Source of the DNA: Sphingobium yanoikuyae
GTDB taxonomy: Bacteria > Pseudomonadota > Alphaproteobacteria > Sphingomonadales > Sphingomonadaceae
DNA length: 64,000 bases
Assembly (NCBI RefSeq): GCF_034424525.1
Contig: NZ_CP139979.1
Span: 4,065,001-4,129,000 of the forward strand
Direction: 5' to 3'
Shown: one piece after another, positions 8,925-16,740 of the stretch
Layout of the letters: each line of letters starts with the position of its first letter
Position numbering within the stretch: position 1 is the first letter of the stretch
The notes under the pieces: generated by a model
The model's database searches: none
What the model was told of the DNA's origin: nothing
What the model saw: the letters and a program-made list of their open reading frames with translations, nothing else
Position numbers and translations under genes: made by a program

Positions 8925-9764
8925 ATGTCCGCCACCACCATTACCCGTTTCGTGCATGAAGATATCAAGCCGAGCATCGGCAGCCGCATCCTCAACAGCA
9001 AGGAGGAGCTGCTGGCCGGCGAACTGGCGCCGCAGATTCGCGAGCTGCTGGAACAGCGCGGCGTGCTGGTCTTCCCGAAGATCGACTTCACCGACGAGGA
9101 ACAGATCGCCTTCACCAAGACGCTGGGCGCCTTTGCCCCCGAGCATCGCGGTGGCGAGGAAATCCACAAGATCACCCTCGACGTGAAGGAAAATCCGCAG
9201 AGCGCCGAATATCTCAAGGGATCGCTCTACTGGCATATCGACGGCACGATGAACGATGTGCCGATCCTCGCCTCCTTGCTCTCGTGCAAGGTGCCCGCGA
9301 CCTGGGGCGGCAATACCGGCTTCTGCAACACCTATGCCGCCTATGAGGCGCTGACCGACGAGCAGAAGGCCGAATATGAGACGCTGCGCGTGATCCACTC
9401 GGTCTGGGCGACGGTCTTCTATTATGAGCCCGAGCCCAGCCTCGCCAAGCTGAAGGGCATGCGCCAGGTCGGCGAGAATGAGCTGCCCCTGGTGTGGAAC
9501 CACAAGTCGGGCCGCAAGTCGCTGGTGCTGGGCTGCACCGCCCAGCGGGTCAAGGATCTCGATCCCTATGCCAGCGCCGAAATCCTGGTCGGGCTGCGCG
9601 AATGGGCGACCCGCGAGGAATTCAGCTACAGCCATGAATGGAGCGTCGGCGACCTGGTGATCTGGGACAATACCGGCACCATGCACCGGGCCGAGAAATA
9701 TGATCCCGACTGCAACCGGATGATGCACCGCACCAAGCTGCAGGGCGAAGAACCCTTCGAATAA
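8925..9764 (+). CDS. TauD/TfdA-family Fe(II)/2-oxoglutarate dioxygenase (2)
   Basis: This 279-residue paralogue of the dioxygenase at 6587 has WHIDG (His104, Asp106) and GTMHR (His254) as iron ligands and NRMMHRT near the C-terminus. The start at 8925 is supported by AGGAGAGCAAGG immediately upstream; a longer open frame from 8877 would run through the operator-like repeat. It stands alone between an inverted-repeat promoter and a strong hairpin terminator, so it is likely a single-gene transcript. The two paralogues may act on different positions or stereoisomers of one substrate, but nothing in the sequence shows this directly. Confidence 0.88.
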   Translation: MSATTITRFVHEDIKPSIGSRILNSKEELLAGELAPQIRELLEQRGVLVFPKIDFTDEEQIAFTKTLGAFAPEHRGGEEIHKITLDVKENPQSAEYLKGSLYWHIDGTMNDVPILASLLSCKVPATWGGNTGFCNTYAAYEALTDEQKAEYETLRVIHSVWATVFYYEPEPSLAKLKGMRQVGENELPLVWNHKSGRKSLVLGCTAQRVKDLDPYASAEILVGLREWATREEFSYSHEWSVGDLVIWDNTGTMHRAEKYDPDCNRMMHRTKLQGEEPFE

Positions 9765-9787
9765 GGATCGGCCGTCCGGCCTTTCCA

Positions 9788-9820
9788 CGCCCGCCGCCCA
9801 ACCGGGTTGGCGGGCGTTTT
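9788..9820 (+). terminator. Rho-independent terminator after dioxygenase 2
   Basis: CGCCCGCC (9788-9795) pairs with GGCGGGCG (9809-9816), followed directly by TTTT. The loop itself can pair as CCAACC/GGTTGG. It lies 24 bases after the dioxygenase stop and before the next rightward gene. Confidence 0.8.
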
Positions 9821-9842
9821 GCCCTGCCCCCGGAGCATCGTC

Positions 9843-10850
9843 ATGAGCACCCCGCTGACCTTCGGCTATCTCTATGATTTCCGGAACCCGCCCCAATGGG
9901 AACGGCGCCCGGCCGATCTTTATGCCGAGATATTGGACTTTATCGCCTGGAGCGAAACGGCGGGCTTTGCCGGCGCCTGGGTGCCCGAACATCATGGCGC
10001 GCAGGATGGCTACATGCCCGCGCCCAATGTCGCGCTGGCGGCGATCGCGGCGCGCACCAGCAAGATCAGGCTGGGGTCTGCGATCGCGCTCGCCCCGCTC
10101 TATCATCCGGTCCGCTTTGCCGAGGAATGCGCGGTGCTGGATATCCTGTCCGATGGCCGGCTGGAGATGGCGCTGGCGATCGGCTACCGCCGGCGCGAGA
10201 CCCAGGCCTATGGCGTCGATTTCGCCAAGCGCGGCGCGCGCTTCGACGAGTTTCTGGAAATCGTCCAGCGCCTCTGGGCCGGCGAGACGGTCGATTTTGC
10301 CGGGCAGCATTATAATGTGACCGGCGCGTCCCTGCGCCCGGCTGCGCCGCGCGGCCGCATCCCCCTCTATATTGGCGGCTTTGCCGAAAAGGCGCTGGCG
10401 CGGGTGGCGAAATATGCCGACGGCTATTTCGGCAATGAGGAGGTATGCGGCCTCTATGCGGACAAGCTGCGCGCCGAGGGGAAAGACCCGGCCGCCGCGC
10501 GCATCCGCATCCAGAGCCTGTTCACCCTGGTCGCCGAAGACCCCGAGGCGGCGATGGCGGAGATGGCCCCCTATTTCCACCATGTGAACGAGACTTACGG
10601 CGCCTGGCTGGCCGAGGATCAGGCATCGGGCATCGACAAGGTGGCGCTGAAACCCATGTCGCTTGACGCCTTCAAACGCAGCGGCATCCTGCAGATCCTG
10701 ACCCCCGACGCGGCGATCGACCATTTCCGCGCGATGCAGCAACGCATCAATGTCGAGCATATCATGATGATGCTCCCGCCCGGCCTGCCCCCGGCGAAGT
10801 TCCAGCCCTATGCTCAGCTGTTCGCCGACAGGGTCATGCCCGCATTCTGA
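9843..10850 (+). CDS. Luciferase-like (LLM class) flavin-dependent monooxygenase
   Basis: This 335-residue TIM-barrel protein is in the bacterial luciferase-like family, which uses FMNH2 or reduced F420 to oxidise small molecules. Characteristic segments are GFAGAWVPEHH, TSKIRLGSAIALAPLYHPVRFAEE, LDILSDGRLEMALAIGYR and the later RIPLYIGG. The start at 9843 has GGAG about ten bases upstream; upstream in-frame codons lie inside the terminator. No partner flavin reductase lies next to it. It converges on the esterase at 10860 with only nine bases between stops. Confidence 0.85.
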   Translation: MSTPLTFGYLYDFRNPPQWERRPADLYAEILDFIAWSETAGFAGAWVPEHHGAQDGYMPAPNVALAAIAARTSKIRLGSAIALAPLYHPVRFAEECAVLDILSDGRLEMALAIGYRRRETQAYGVDFAKRGARFDEFLEIVQRLWAGETVDFAGQHYNVTGASLRPAAPRGRIPLYIGGFAEKALARVAKYADGYFGNEEVCGLYADKLRAEGKDPAAARIRIQSLFTLVAEDPEAAMAEMAPYFHHVNETYGAWLAEDQASGIDKVALKPMSLDAFKRSGILQILTPDAAIDHFRAMQQRINVEHIMMMLPPGLPPAKFQPYAQLFADRVMPAF

Positions 10851-10859
10851 AGGGCGGCG

Positions 10860-11828
10860 TCAGTTCCCCTGCAAGGCGCGGCGGAGGGCAGCGAGGCGCA
10901 TCGCCTGGAGTGCCTGCATCTGCGGCGTATCGGCGCCGGCCAGGCCGAAGCCATGATAGGCGCCGGGCGTGACATGAAGTTCGACCGCGATGCCGAGGGC
11001 CAGCAGCCGGCGGGCGAAGTCGATATCCTCCTCCAGGAACAGGTCGAGCGCGCCGACGCTGATGAAGGCGGGCGGCAGGCCGGACAGGTCGGGGCAGCGG
11101 GCCGGCACGGCCGCCATGGGCACGCGGTCGGTCCCCGCTTCCTGACCCAGCAGTGCGCCCCAGCCATAGCGGTTCTGCACCGGGGTCCAGACGAACCGGC
11201 CGGTGACGGGGTGGCGCGGCGCGCTGCTGCCGGTGCGATCGTCCAGCATCGGCGCGTCGAGCAGCATGAAGCAGATCGGATAGGCGCCAAGGTCGCGGGC
11301 ATGGATCGCCAGCGCCACGGCATGGCCGCCGCCTGCGCTCTCGCCGCCGATCGCGATGCGGGTCGGATCGATGCCCAGCGCGTCGGCCTGGTCATGCAGC
11401 CAGGCGAGCGCGGCGTAGCAATCGTCGCGGGCGCCGGGGAAAGGGGTTTCGGGCGCCAGCCGATAATCGACCGACAGGACGACACAGCCCAGTTGCGCCG
11501 CCCAGGCGCGATTGGACAGGTCGCTCATGTCGGCCATGCCGAGCACGAAGCCGCCACCATGGATATGGAGATAGGCCGGACGCAGGGCATCCCCAGCCGC
11601 CTCGGCCGGGCGATAGAGCAGGCAGCGCACATCGGGCGATCCGGGCGCGCCGGGCAGGAAGATTTCTTCCCGCTGCACGGCGGCCAGCGCGTCGGGCATC
11701 GGATCGGCCGGGCGGTTGGCAAAGGGCTGGCGGAAGGCGGCGATGGTCTGATCGCTGAGGTCGAGTGGCGGGAAGAGGTCGAGCGCCGCGCGCAATTCGG
11801 GGGCTACCAGTTGCCGCGCCTCGTCCAT
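10860..11828 (-). CDS. Alpha/beta hydrolase, hormone-sensitive-lipase family
   Basis: This 322-residue esterase has the HSL-family HGGGF oxyanion motif, the nucleophile elbow GESAGGG, and the catalytic acid and histidine near the end (AYHGF). Such enzymes hydrolyse esters or lactones of short to medium chain. The start at 11828 (MDEARQL) is preceded by AGGAAACGGGACG. It is the last gene of the leftward operon headed by the P450, 13 bases after the DUF2889 gene, so it may hydrolyse an ester, lactone or thioester formed in that pathway. Confidence 0.85.
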   Translation of the reverse strand: MDEARQLVAPELRAALDLFPPLDLSDQTIAAFRQPFANRPADPMPDALAAVQREEIFLPGAPGSPDVRCLLYRPAEAAGDALRPAYLHIHGGGFVLGMADMSDLSNRAWAAQLGCVVLSVDYRLAPETPFPGARDDCYAALAWLHDQADALGIDPTRIAIGGESAGGGHAVALAIHARDLGAYPICFMLLDAPMLDDRTGSSAPRHPVTGRFVWTPVQNRYGWGALLGQEAGTDRVPMAAVPARCPDLSGLPPAFISVGALDLFLEEDIDFARRLLALGIAVELHVTPGAYHGFGLAGADTPQMQALQAMRLAALRRALQGN

Positions 11829-11841
11829 CGTCCCGTTTCCT

Positions 11842-12588
11842 CTATTGTGCGTCGCGTGGCCGGTCATAGGCGGCACCATCGAAATGGTCGAGCGGCACCA
11901 GAGGTTCGGCGGTGAAGTCGATCACCCGGCCGACGCGCTGTGCCCTCACCGCATTTTCCGGCTGAAAGGTGAAGCAGTTGGGCGGCACGCGGGTCGCGGT
12001 CGATTGCCGCTCCATCGGGATCAGCCGGCCATTGGCCAGGATCGTGCCCCATTGCAGCAGCCGGGCCGCCTCGCGCTCTGGCTCTTCCAGCGCATCGATC
12101 CACGGCCGCAGCTTCATCAGCGACTGGCCGGCAATGTCGGCCGGCGCGGTCATGACATGGCTGCGATGGGCGACCTGTAACAGCGGCATGCCGTCGCGCC
12201 TGATTTCCGCAACCGCCTCGCCCTCGATCGGGTCGCAGGCGAGAATCTCATAGCGGGTCGGCGCCTCGTCGCCGGCATGGGCTGCCGCCAGCACGGCCAG
12301 GTCGTGCAGATGGGTGCAGTTCGCCTTCTTCTCGCCACGCGCCGCAACGTCACCCAGCGCGACGCCAGTGAAGGTCGCCTGCAGCACCGCCGGCGCTCTG
12401 GGACAGGTGGTCCAGGGCACCCGCTCCATGATCGCGTCGACGCCGCTGATGCGCGCGCCGTCATGATGCAGGATGACGGCCATGCTGTGATAGTCATCCT
12501 CGACCGCCGCCGTCACCCGGCCCGGCAACGGCGTCACCAGGAAGCGACGGCGAAAGCCGGGCAGCATGTCCAGCATGCCGCTGTCCAT
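11842..12588 (-). CDS. DUF2889-family protein
   Basis: This 248-residue protein matches the pattern I recognise as DUF2889: an LPGRVTAAVEDDYHSMAVILHHDG opening, PWTTCPRAP, then NCTHLHDLAVLAAAHAG and a second half ending in a basic and proline-rich tail. The biochemical role of the family is unsettled. It lies five bases after the thiolase-like gene and 13 before the esterase, within the P450 operon, and this tight placement suggests a role in the same side-chain pathway. No membrane segments or signal peptide are seen. Conserved Cys and His residues (TTCP, NCTHLHD) could form a catalytic or metal site. Confidence 0.75.
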   Translation of the reverse strand: MDSGMLDMLPGFRRRFLVTPLPGRVTAAVEDDYHSMAVILHHDGARISGVDAIMERVPWTTCPRAPAVLQATFTGVALGDVAARGEKKANCTHLHDLAVLAAAHAGDEAPTRYEILACDPIEGEAVAEIRRDGMPLLQVAHRSHVMTAPADIAGQSLMKLRPWIDALEEPEREAARLLQWGTILANGRLIPMERQSTATRVPPNCFTFQPENAVRAQRVGRVIDFTAEPLVPLDHFDGAAYDRPRDAQ

Positions 12589-12593
12589 CGCGA

Positions 12594-13760
12594 TCAGTCC
12601 TTCGCCAGCAGCAGCGCCGCCGCCATGGGGCCGCCACCCGATGTCGCCACGGCCACCTTCGGGTCGCCGGCGATCTGCCTTTCGCCGCCCTCGCCGCGCA
12701 ACTGCACCACCGATTCATAGGCAAAGCCGAAGCCGTGCAGCCGGCCCCAGCCAAGCTGGCCGCCGCCGGTATTCATCGGCAATTCGCCGTCGAGCGCGAT
12801 GCGCTTGCCGCCTTCGAGGAACTGGCCGCCCTCGCCGACATCGCAGAAGCCCAGCCCTTCGAGCCAGGTGATCGGCTGGAAGGCGAAGCCGTCATAGAAT
12901 TGGACGGTATCGACATCCTTGGCGCTGTAGTCGGTATTCTTCCACAGGTCGCGCCCGGTCGGATAGGCGCTCGCCCATTCGGCCTGGTCCCAGCTGTAGC
13001 GCTCGACCGATCCGGCGCTGGCGGCGATGCGGACCGGGGTGGTCTTCACTTCGCCCAGCGCATCGCCCGCCGACACGATCAGCACGGTCGAGGCATCGGT
13101 GAAACGATCGCAATCATAGAGACAGAAGGGCGAACTGATCATCCGCGCCGCCATATACTCGTCCATGGTCAGCGGCTTCCTGACGATCGCGCGGGGGTTG
13201 CGCGCGGCATTGGCATGGTCGTTCAGCGCCACCTGGGCGAGCTGTTCGCGGGTCAGGCCATAGCGCTTCATGTGGCGCATCGCGAATTGCGCGGTCCAGT
13301 TGGCCGCCGAAAAGGCGCCGAAGGGCGAGACCCATTGCGAATTGCCCGACACATCCTTGCGCCGTTCCATCGGCGGAAATTCGTCGGGACGGGCCAGCGC
13401 CGCCGCTTCATAGACGGTGCGGAAGCACAGGACATGGCGGGCAAGGCCGGCCTTCACCGCCATTGCCGCCTCGGCGATCGCGCCCAGCTGCGCCGTCGCC
13501 TCGGCCGCGCCGATATGCCAGCGTGTGTTGAGGCCCAATATCTCGATCACATCGTCGGAGCTGACCGGCGAGAAGCCGAGGAAGGTCGACATCTTGCCGG
13601 GATAGGTGGCGACGCCATCGATCTGGTCGAGCGTCAGGCCGGCGTCGGCAATCGCCTCGCGCACGGCGTCCAGCGTCAGGCCGAGCGGCGACCGGGTCAG
13701 CCGCACGCCGACCTCCGACATGCCGATGCCGGTGATATAGGCTTCGCGCGCCATGCTCAT
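12594..13760 (-). CDS. Thiolase-like lipid-transfer protein (Ltp2-type aldolase candidate)
   Basis: This 388-residue protein belongs to the thiolase-fold SCP-x/Ltp group. Visible segments are AYITGIGMSEVG, AAEATAQLGAIAEAAMAVKAGLARHVLCF, QLAQVALNDHANAARNP, FYDGFAF and the terminal MNTGGGQLGWGRLHGFG. It lacks the usual nucleophile Cys context of true thiolases. In actinobacterial steroid degradation such proteins (Ltp2) pair with a DUF35 partner to perform retro-aldol cleavage of a beta-hydroxyacyl-CoA. Here a DUF35 gene overlaps it by four bases (ATGA), which strongly supports the aldolase reading. P450, acyl-CoA dehydrogenase and enoyl hydratase genes nearby supply the preceding steps. Steroid specificity itself is not shown. 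Confidence 0.8.
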   Translation of the reverse strand: MSMAREAYITGIGMSEVGVRLTRSPLGLTLDAVREAIADAGLTLDQIDGVATYPGKMSTFLGFSPVSSDDVIEILGLNTRWHIGAAEATAQLGAIAEAAMAVKAGLARHVLCFRTVYEAAALARPDEFPPMERRKDVSGNSQWVSPFGAFSAANWTAQFAMRHMKRYGLTREQLAQVALNDHANAARNPRAIVRKPLTMDEYMAARMISSPFCLYDCDRFTDASTVLIVSAGDALGEVKTTPVRIAASAGSVERYSWDQAEWASAYPTGRDLWKNTDYSAKDVDTVQFYDGFAFQPITWLEGLGFCDVGEGGQFLEGGKRIALDGELPMNTGGGQLGWGRLHGFGFAYESVVQLRGEGGERQIAGDPKVAVATSGGGPMAAALLLAKD

Positions 13761-14161
13761 GCGACCTTCTCGAACAGGGGGAACCAGATGCCGTCCTGCT
13801 CCTCGAAGGTGACGCGGACGCGGTCATCCATGTCGACGGCATCGACCGGGCAGTTGACGATATTGGTGGTCAGATAGACGCCGGGCACATCGTCGAGCCG
13901 GACGCGGGCGATGACGAAGGGCACCTCCATATCCTTGGCCCAGGCCTGATAGTTGATCGTATAGGTATCGACCGCGCCGGTGCCGGCGACCGCATGGGGG
14001 CCGACATTCTCCGACTGGCAATGACGGCAGATCTCGCGCGGCGGATGGGTGAACTGGCCGCAATCATCACAGCGGGTGATGTTGAGCTTCCCCTCCGCCC
14101 CGCCGGTCCAGAAGGCGCGATTTTCCCGATCGAGGCGCGGGCGCGAACGTTGCCAGACCAT
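13757..14161 (-). CDS. DUF35 zinc-ribbon/OB-fold protein, partner of thiolase-like aldolase
   Basis: This 134-residue protein has an N-terminal rubredoxin-like zinc ribbon (CDDCGQ and CRHCQS, two CxxC pairs) followed by an OB fold that typically binds acyl-CoA. In the Ltp2-DUF35 aldolase complex this domain completes the CoA-binding active site. Its ATG overlaps the stop of the P450 gene by one base (TGATG), and its stop overlaps the start of the thiolase-like gene, so the three are translationally coupled. This tight coupling is the main evidence for a complex. Confidence 0.88.
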   Translation of the reverse strand: MVWQRSRPRLDRENRAFWTGGAEGKLNITRCDDCGQFTHPPREICRHCQSENVGPHAVAGTGAVDTYTINYQAWAKDMEVPFVIARVRLDDVPGVYLTTNIVNCPVDAVDMDDRVRVTFEEQDGIWFPLFEKVA

Positions 14162-15414
14162 CAGACGTCCCAGACCAGGTTCAGGCTTTCGATGCCGATC
14201 ACATGGCCGCCATGGAAGACCGTGGGCTTGGCCGGATCGAGCCGGAATTCGGGCAGACGCGCCAGCATCTCCTCATAGAGAACCTGCAACTCCACGCGCG
14301 CGAGGTGCGAGCCAAGGCAGCGATGCGGGCCGACGCCAAAGGCGATGTGAACATTGTTCTCGCGATCAAGATCATAGCTGTCGGGCTGCGGAAACTCCTT
14401 CGCATCCAGATCGGCGGCGGGCAGGAACAGCTTGAGCATGTCGCCGGGCATCATCTTGGCCCCGGCCAGTTCGGCCGGCTTCTTGATGACCCGCATCGGC
14501 ACGGTGAAGGTATAGCGGCGCAGCATTTCCTCGGCGGCTTCGGCCACCAGCTTGGGCTCGGCGCGGAGCTTGGCCTGCAATGGCAGGTCGAGCGCCAGGC
14601 CGCGCATGGCAAGGCCCATGCCGTTCATCACCGTGTCGAGGCCGGCGATGAACAGCAGCACACCGTAATTTTCCATGTCGGCAAGCGTGCTCGGCTGACC
14701 GTCCACCTCCAGCTTCCACAGCATGGAGATGATGTCGTCGCGCGGATTGTCCTTCCGGTCGAGCACGGTGTCGCGCATCGCTGCGGCAATGCGCTGCAAG
14801 CGGCGCATGGAGCCTTCGCGATCGGTATCGATCGCCTCCATATGCTCCTTCACGATCTGGCGATATTCCGGCAGTCGTTCGAGCGGCAAGCCCAGCATCT
14901 TGAGGAAGACCTGCACCGGCAGCGGCTCGGCCACGGTGCTCATGAACTCGCACTGGCCATCGGCCTTGATCGCGTCGATCAGTTCGCCGGCCAGTTCGCG
15001 GATGCTGTCCTTCAGGGCTGCGATCGTCTTGGGCGAGAAGACCTTCTGCAGCGGCTGGCGATATTTGGTGTGCTCGGGCGGATCGAGCGTGATCGGGATC
15101 GGCTGCGGGATATGCGGCGCGCCCGGCGGCAGCGAGGCGAGCAGCGCCTTCATCTTGTCGGCTGGCACGAACTCGCTGGAATAGGTTTCGGTATCGCGCG
15201 ACGCCTCATAATTGGCGGCATGGGTCAGCGCGACCCAGCCGCCGCCATTGCGCGGCGTCCAGAAGACCGGCGGCGCCGTCTTCAGCAGGTCGAGGATGCG
15301 CGCATGCGGATCGGCCAGCAGGCCCGGATCGGCATGGACATCGAAATCATAGACGAGCGCGTCGGGCACATGGGCCGGCTGTGGCGCGGCGGGGCTCAAG
15401 GTGGCGTGGGCCAT
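14161..15414 (-). CDS. Cytochrome P450 (bacterial class I)
   Basis: This 417-residue soluble P450 should hydroxylate an unactivated carbon using electrons from a ferredoxin. The I-helix AGLDT is at 257-261, the ExxR of EEMLRR at 295-300 and the heme-binding FGVGPHRCLG with Cys366. No membrane anchor is present. The ATG at 15414 is preceded by GGAGAG; upstream frame is open but not P450-like. It heads the leftward operon P450-DUF35-thiolase-DUF2889-esterase and is divergent from a [3Fe-4S] ferredoxin gene that is its likely electron donor. The ferredoxin reductase is not in the window. Confidence 0.95.
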   Translation of the reverse strand: MAHATLSPAAPQPAHVPDALVYDFDVHADPGLLADPHARILDLLKTAPPVFWTPRNGGGWVALTHAANYEASRDTETYSSEFVPADKMKALLASLPPGAPHIPQPIPITLDPPEHTKYRQPLQKVFSPKTIAALKDSIRELAGELIDAIKADGQCEFMSTVAEPLPVQVFLKMLGLPLERLPEYRQIVKEHMEAIDTDREGSMRRLQRIAAAMRDTVLDRKDNPRDDIISMLWKLEVDGQPSTLADMENYGVLLFIAGLDTVMNGMGLAMRGLALDLPLQAKLRAEPKLVAEAAEEMLRRYTFTVPMRVIKKPAELAGAKMMPGDMLKLFLPAADLDAKEFPQPDSYDLDRENNVHIAFGVGPHRCLGSHLARVELQVLYEEMLARLPEFRLDPAKPTVFHGGHVIGIESLNLVWDV

Positions 15415-15648
15415 GATTCTCTCCGTCTTCCCTGCTGGGGCGGGCGCGTGCAGGACGCGTCCCTTCTTGTCGGACCCGTTTTGCCCGGCGGCCCGGCAAA
15501 GGCAAAGGGGCTGGGTGCGGTGATGCCAGATAACGCACCGACGATCCGCGTCGCGGCTCCGTATCGCGATGGCGATTGTGCCGGGGGCCACGTTGATCGG
15601 GGCCGCAATCTCCTTTCTAAGGAAGGTCAGAATAGCCGGAGAGGGCAG

Positions 15649-15879
15649 ATGAGAATCCGCATCGAAAAGTCAGGCTGCGTGGGCAATGCCCGCTGCGCCG
15701 CCGTGTCCGAGGACATGTATCCGCTGGACGAGGACGGCTATATCGCGACCGAGGGTTTCGACGTGGCAGATGGCGAGCAGCAGACCGCCAAGCGCGGCGC
15801 GCGCGCCTGCCCCGAACGCATCATCGTCGTCGAGGAAGATGATGGCAGCATCAGCTGGCCGCCCAAGGCCAAGGCATAA
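15649..15879 (+). CDS. [3Fe-4S] ferredoxin
   Basis: This 76-residue acidic protein has three cluster cysteines, Cys10, Cys16 (CVGNARC) and Cys54 (ACPER), the pattern of [3Fe-4S] ferredoxins that serve bacterial P450s. A GAGAGGGCAG site precedes the ATG. It is divergent from the P450 across 234 bases that must hold both promoters; I see no clear operator there. It heads the rightward operon with SDR, acyl-CoA dehydrogenase and enoyl hydratase, so electron supply and beta-oxidation are probably co-induced. Confidence 0.9.
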   Translation: MRIRIEKSGCVGNARCAAVSEDMYPLDEDGYIATEGFDVADGEQQTAKRGARACPERIIVVEEDDGSISWPPKAKA

Positions 15880-15901
15880 TCAGAGAATCCGGGAGAGCGA
15901 A

Positions 15902-16735
15902 ATGAGCGACATTTTGGGCTATAAGGGCAAGCGCGTGATCGTGAGCGGTTGCTTCTCCGGCATGGGCGAGGCGACCGCCAAGCTGCTGCTGGAGCTGGGC
16001 GCCGAGGTCCATGGCCTCGACTTCAGGGACAGCAGCCTGCCGCTCGCCTCCTTCACCAATGTCGACCTGCGCGACCCGGCCTCGATCGAGGCGGCGGTGG
16101 CCGGCATCGGCGGCAAAGTGGATGCGCTGTTCAACTGCGCCGGCCTGCCCCAGTCCTTCCCGCCGCTCGACGTCATGAAGGTGAACTTCATCGGCCTGCG
16201 CCACCTGACCGAACAGGTATTGCCGCTGATGGGACCGGGCGGCGCGATCGCCAGCATTGCCTCCACCGGCGGGCTGGGCTGGAGCCGCCGCATCCCGACC
16301 AACATGGAGTTCGTCACCACCAAGGGCTATGACGCCGCCGTCGCCTGGTGCGAGGCGCATCTCGATGATGTGGTCAAGGAAGGCTACAGCTTCTCCAAGG
16401 AGAATGTGATCGTCTGGACCCAGTTTATGGGCGCGCATCTCATCAAGAAGGGCATTCGCATCAACTGCACCCTGCCCTCGCCCACCCAGACGCCGATGAT
16501 GGCGACGTTCGAGGCCGCGTCCGGCAAGGATGTGGTCGCCGCCGCCGCCGAGCCGATGGGCCGTTACTCGACCCCGGCCGAACAGGCGGGCGGCATCGTG
16601 CTGCTGAACAGCGATCTGGCCGGCATCGTCAATGGCGTGGTCTTCCCGGTCGATGGCGGCTTCATGGGCGGCGTCGCCACCGGCCAGGTGGACCTCAGCG
16701 TCATGATGCGGCGTTCGGCGCCCGCCGAGGCCTGA
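15902..16735 (+). CDS. SDR, 3-alpha-hydroxysteroid dehydrogenase/carbonyl reductase-like
   Basis: This 277-residue SDR has a cofactor motif VSGCFSGMGEA and an active site YSFSK (YxxxK). The GCxxGxG pattern and the short central region (VDALFNCAGLPQ) recall 3-alpha-hydroxysteroid dehydrogenase/carbonyl reductases such as that of Comamonas testosteroni. It therefore probably interconverts a ring or side-chain alcohol and ketone. Steroid specificity is a suggestion from resemblance only. It sits 22 bases after the ferredoxin gene and five before the acyl-CoA dehydrogenase gene. Confidence 0.8.
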   Translation: MSDILGYKGKRVIVSGCFSGMGEATAKLLLELGAEVHGLDFRDSSLPLASFTNVDLRDPASIEAAVAGIGGKVDALFNCAGLPQSFPPLDVMKVNFIGLRHLTEQVLPLMGPGGAIASIASTGGLGWSRRIPTNMEFVTTKGYDAAVAWCEAHLDDVVKEGYSFSKENVIVWTQFMGAHLIKKGIRINCTLPSPTQTPMMATFEAASGKDVVAAAAEPMGRYSTPAEQAGGIVLLNSDLAGIVNGVVFPVDGGFMGGVATGQVDLSVMMRRSAPAEA

Positions 16736-16740
16736 ACCCC

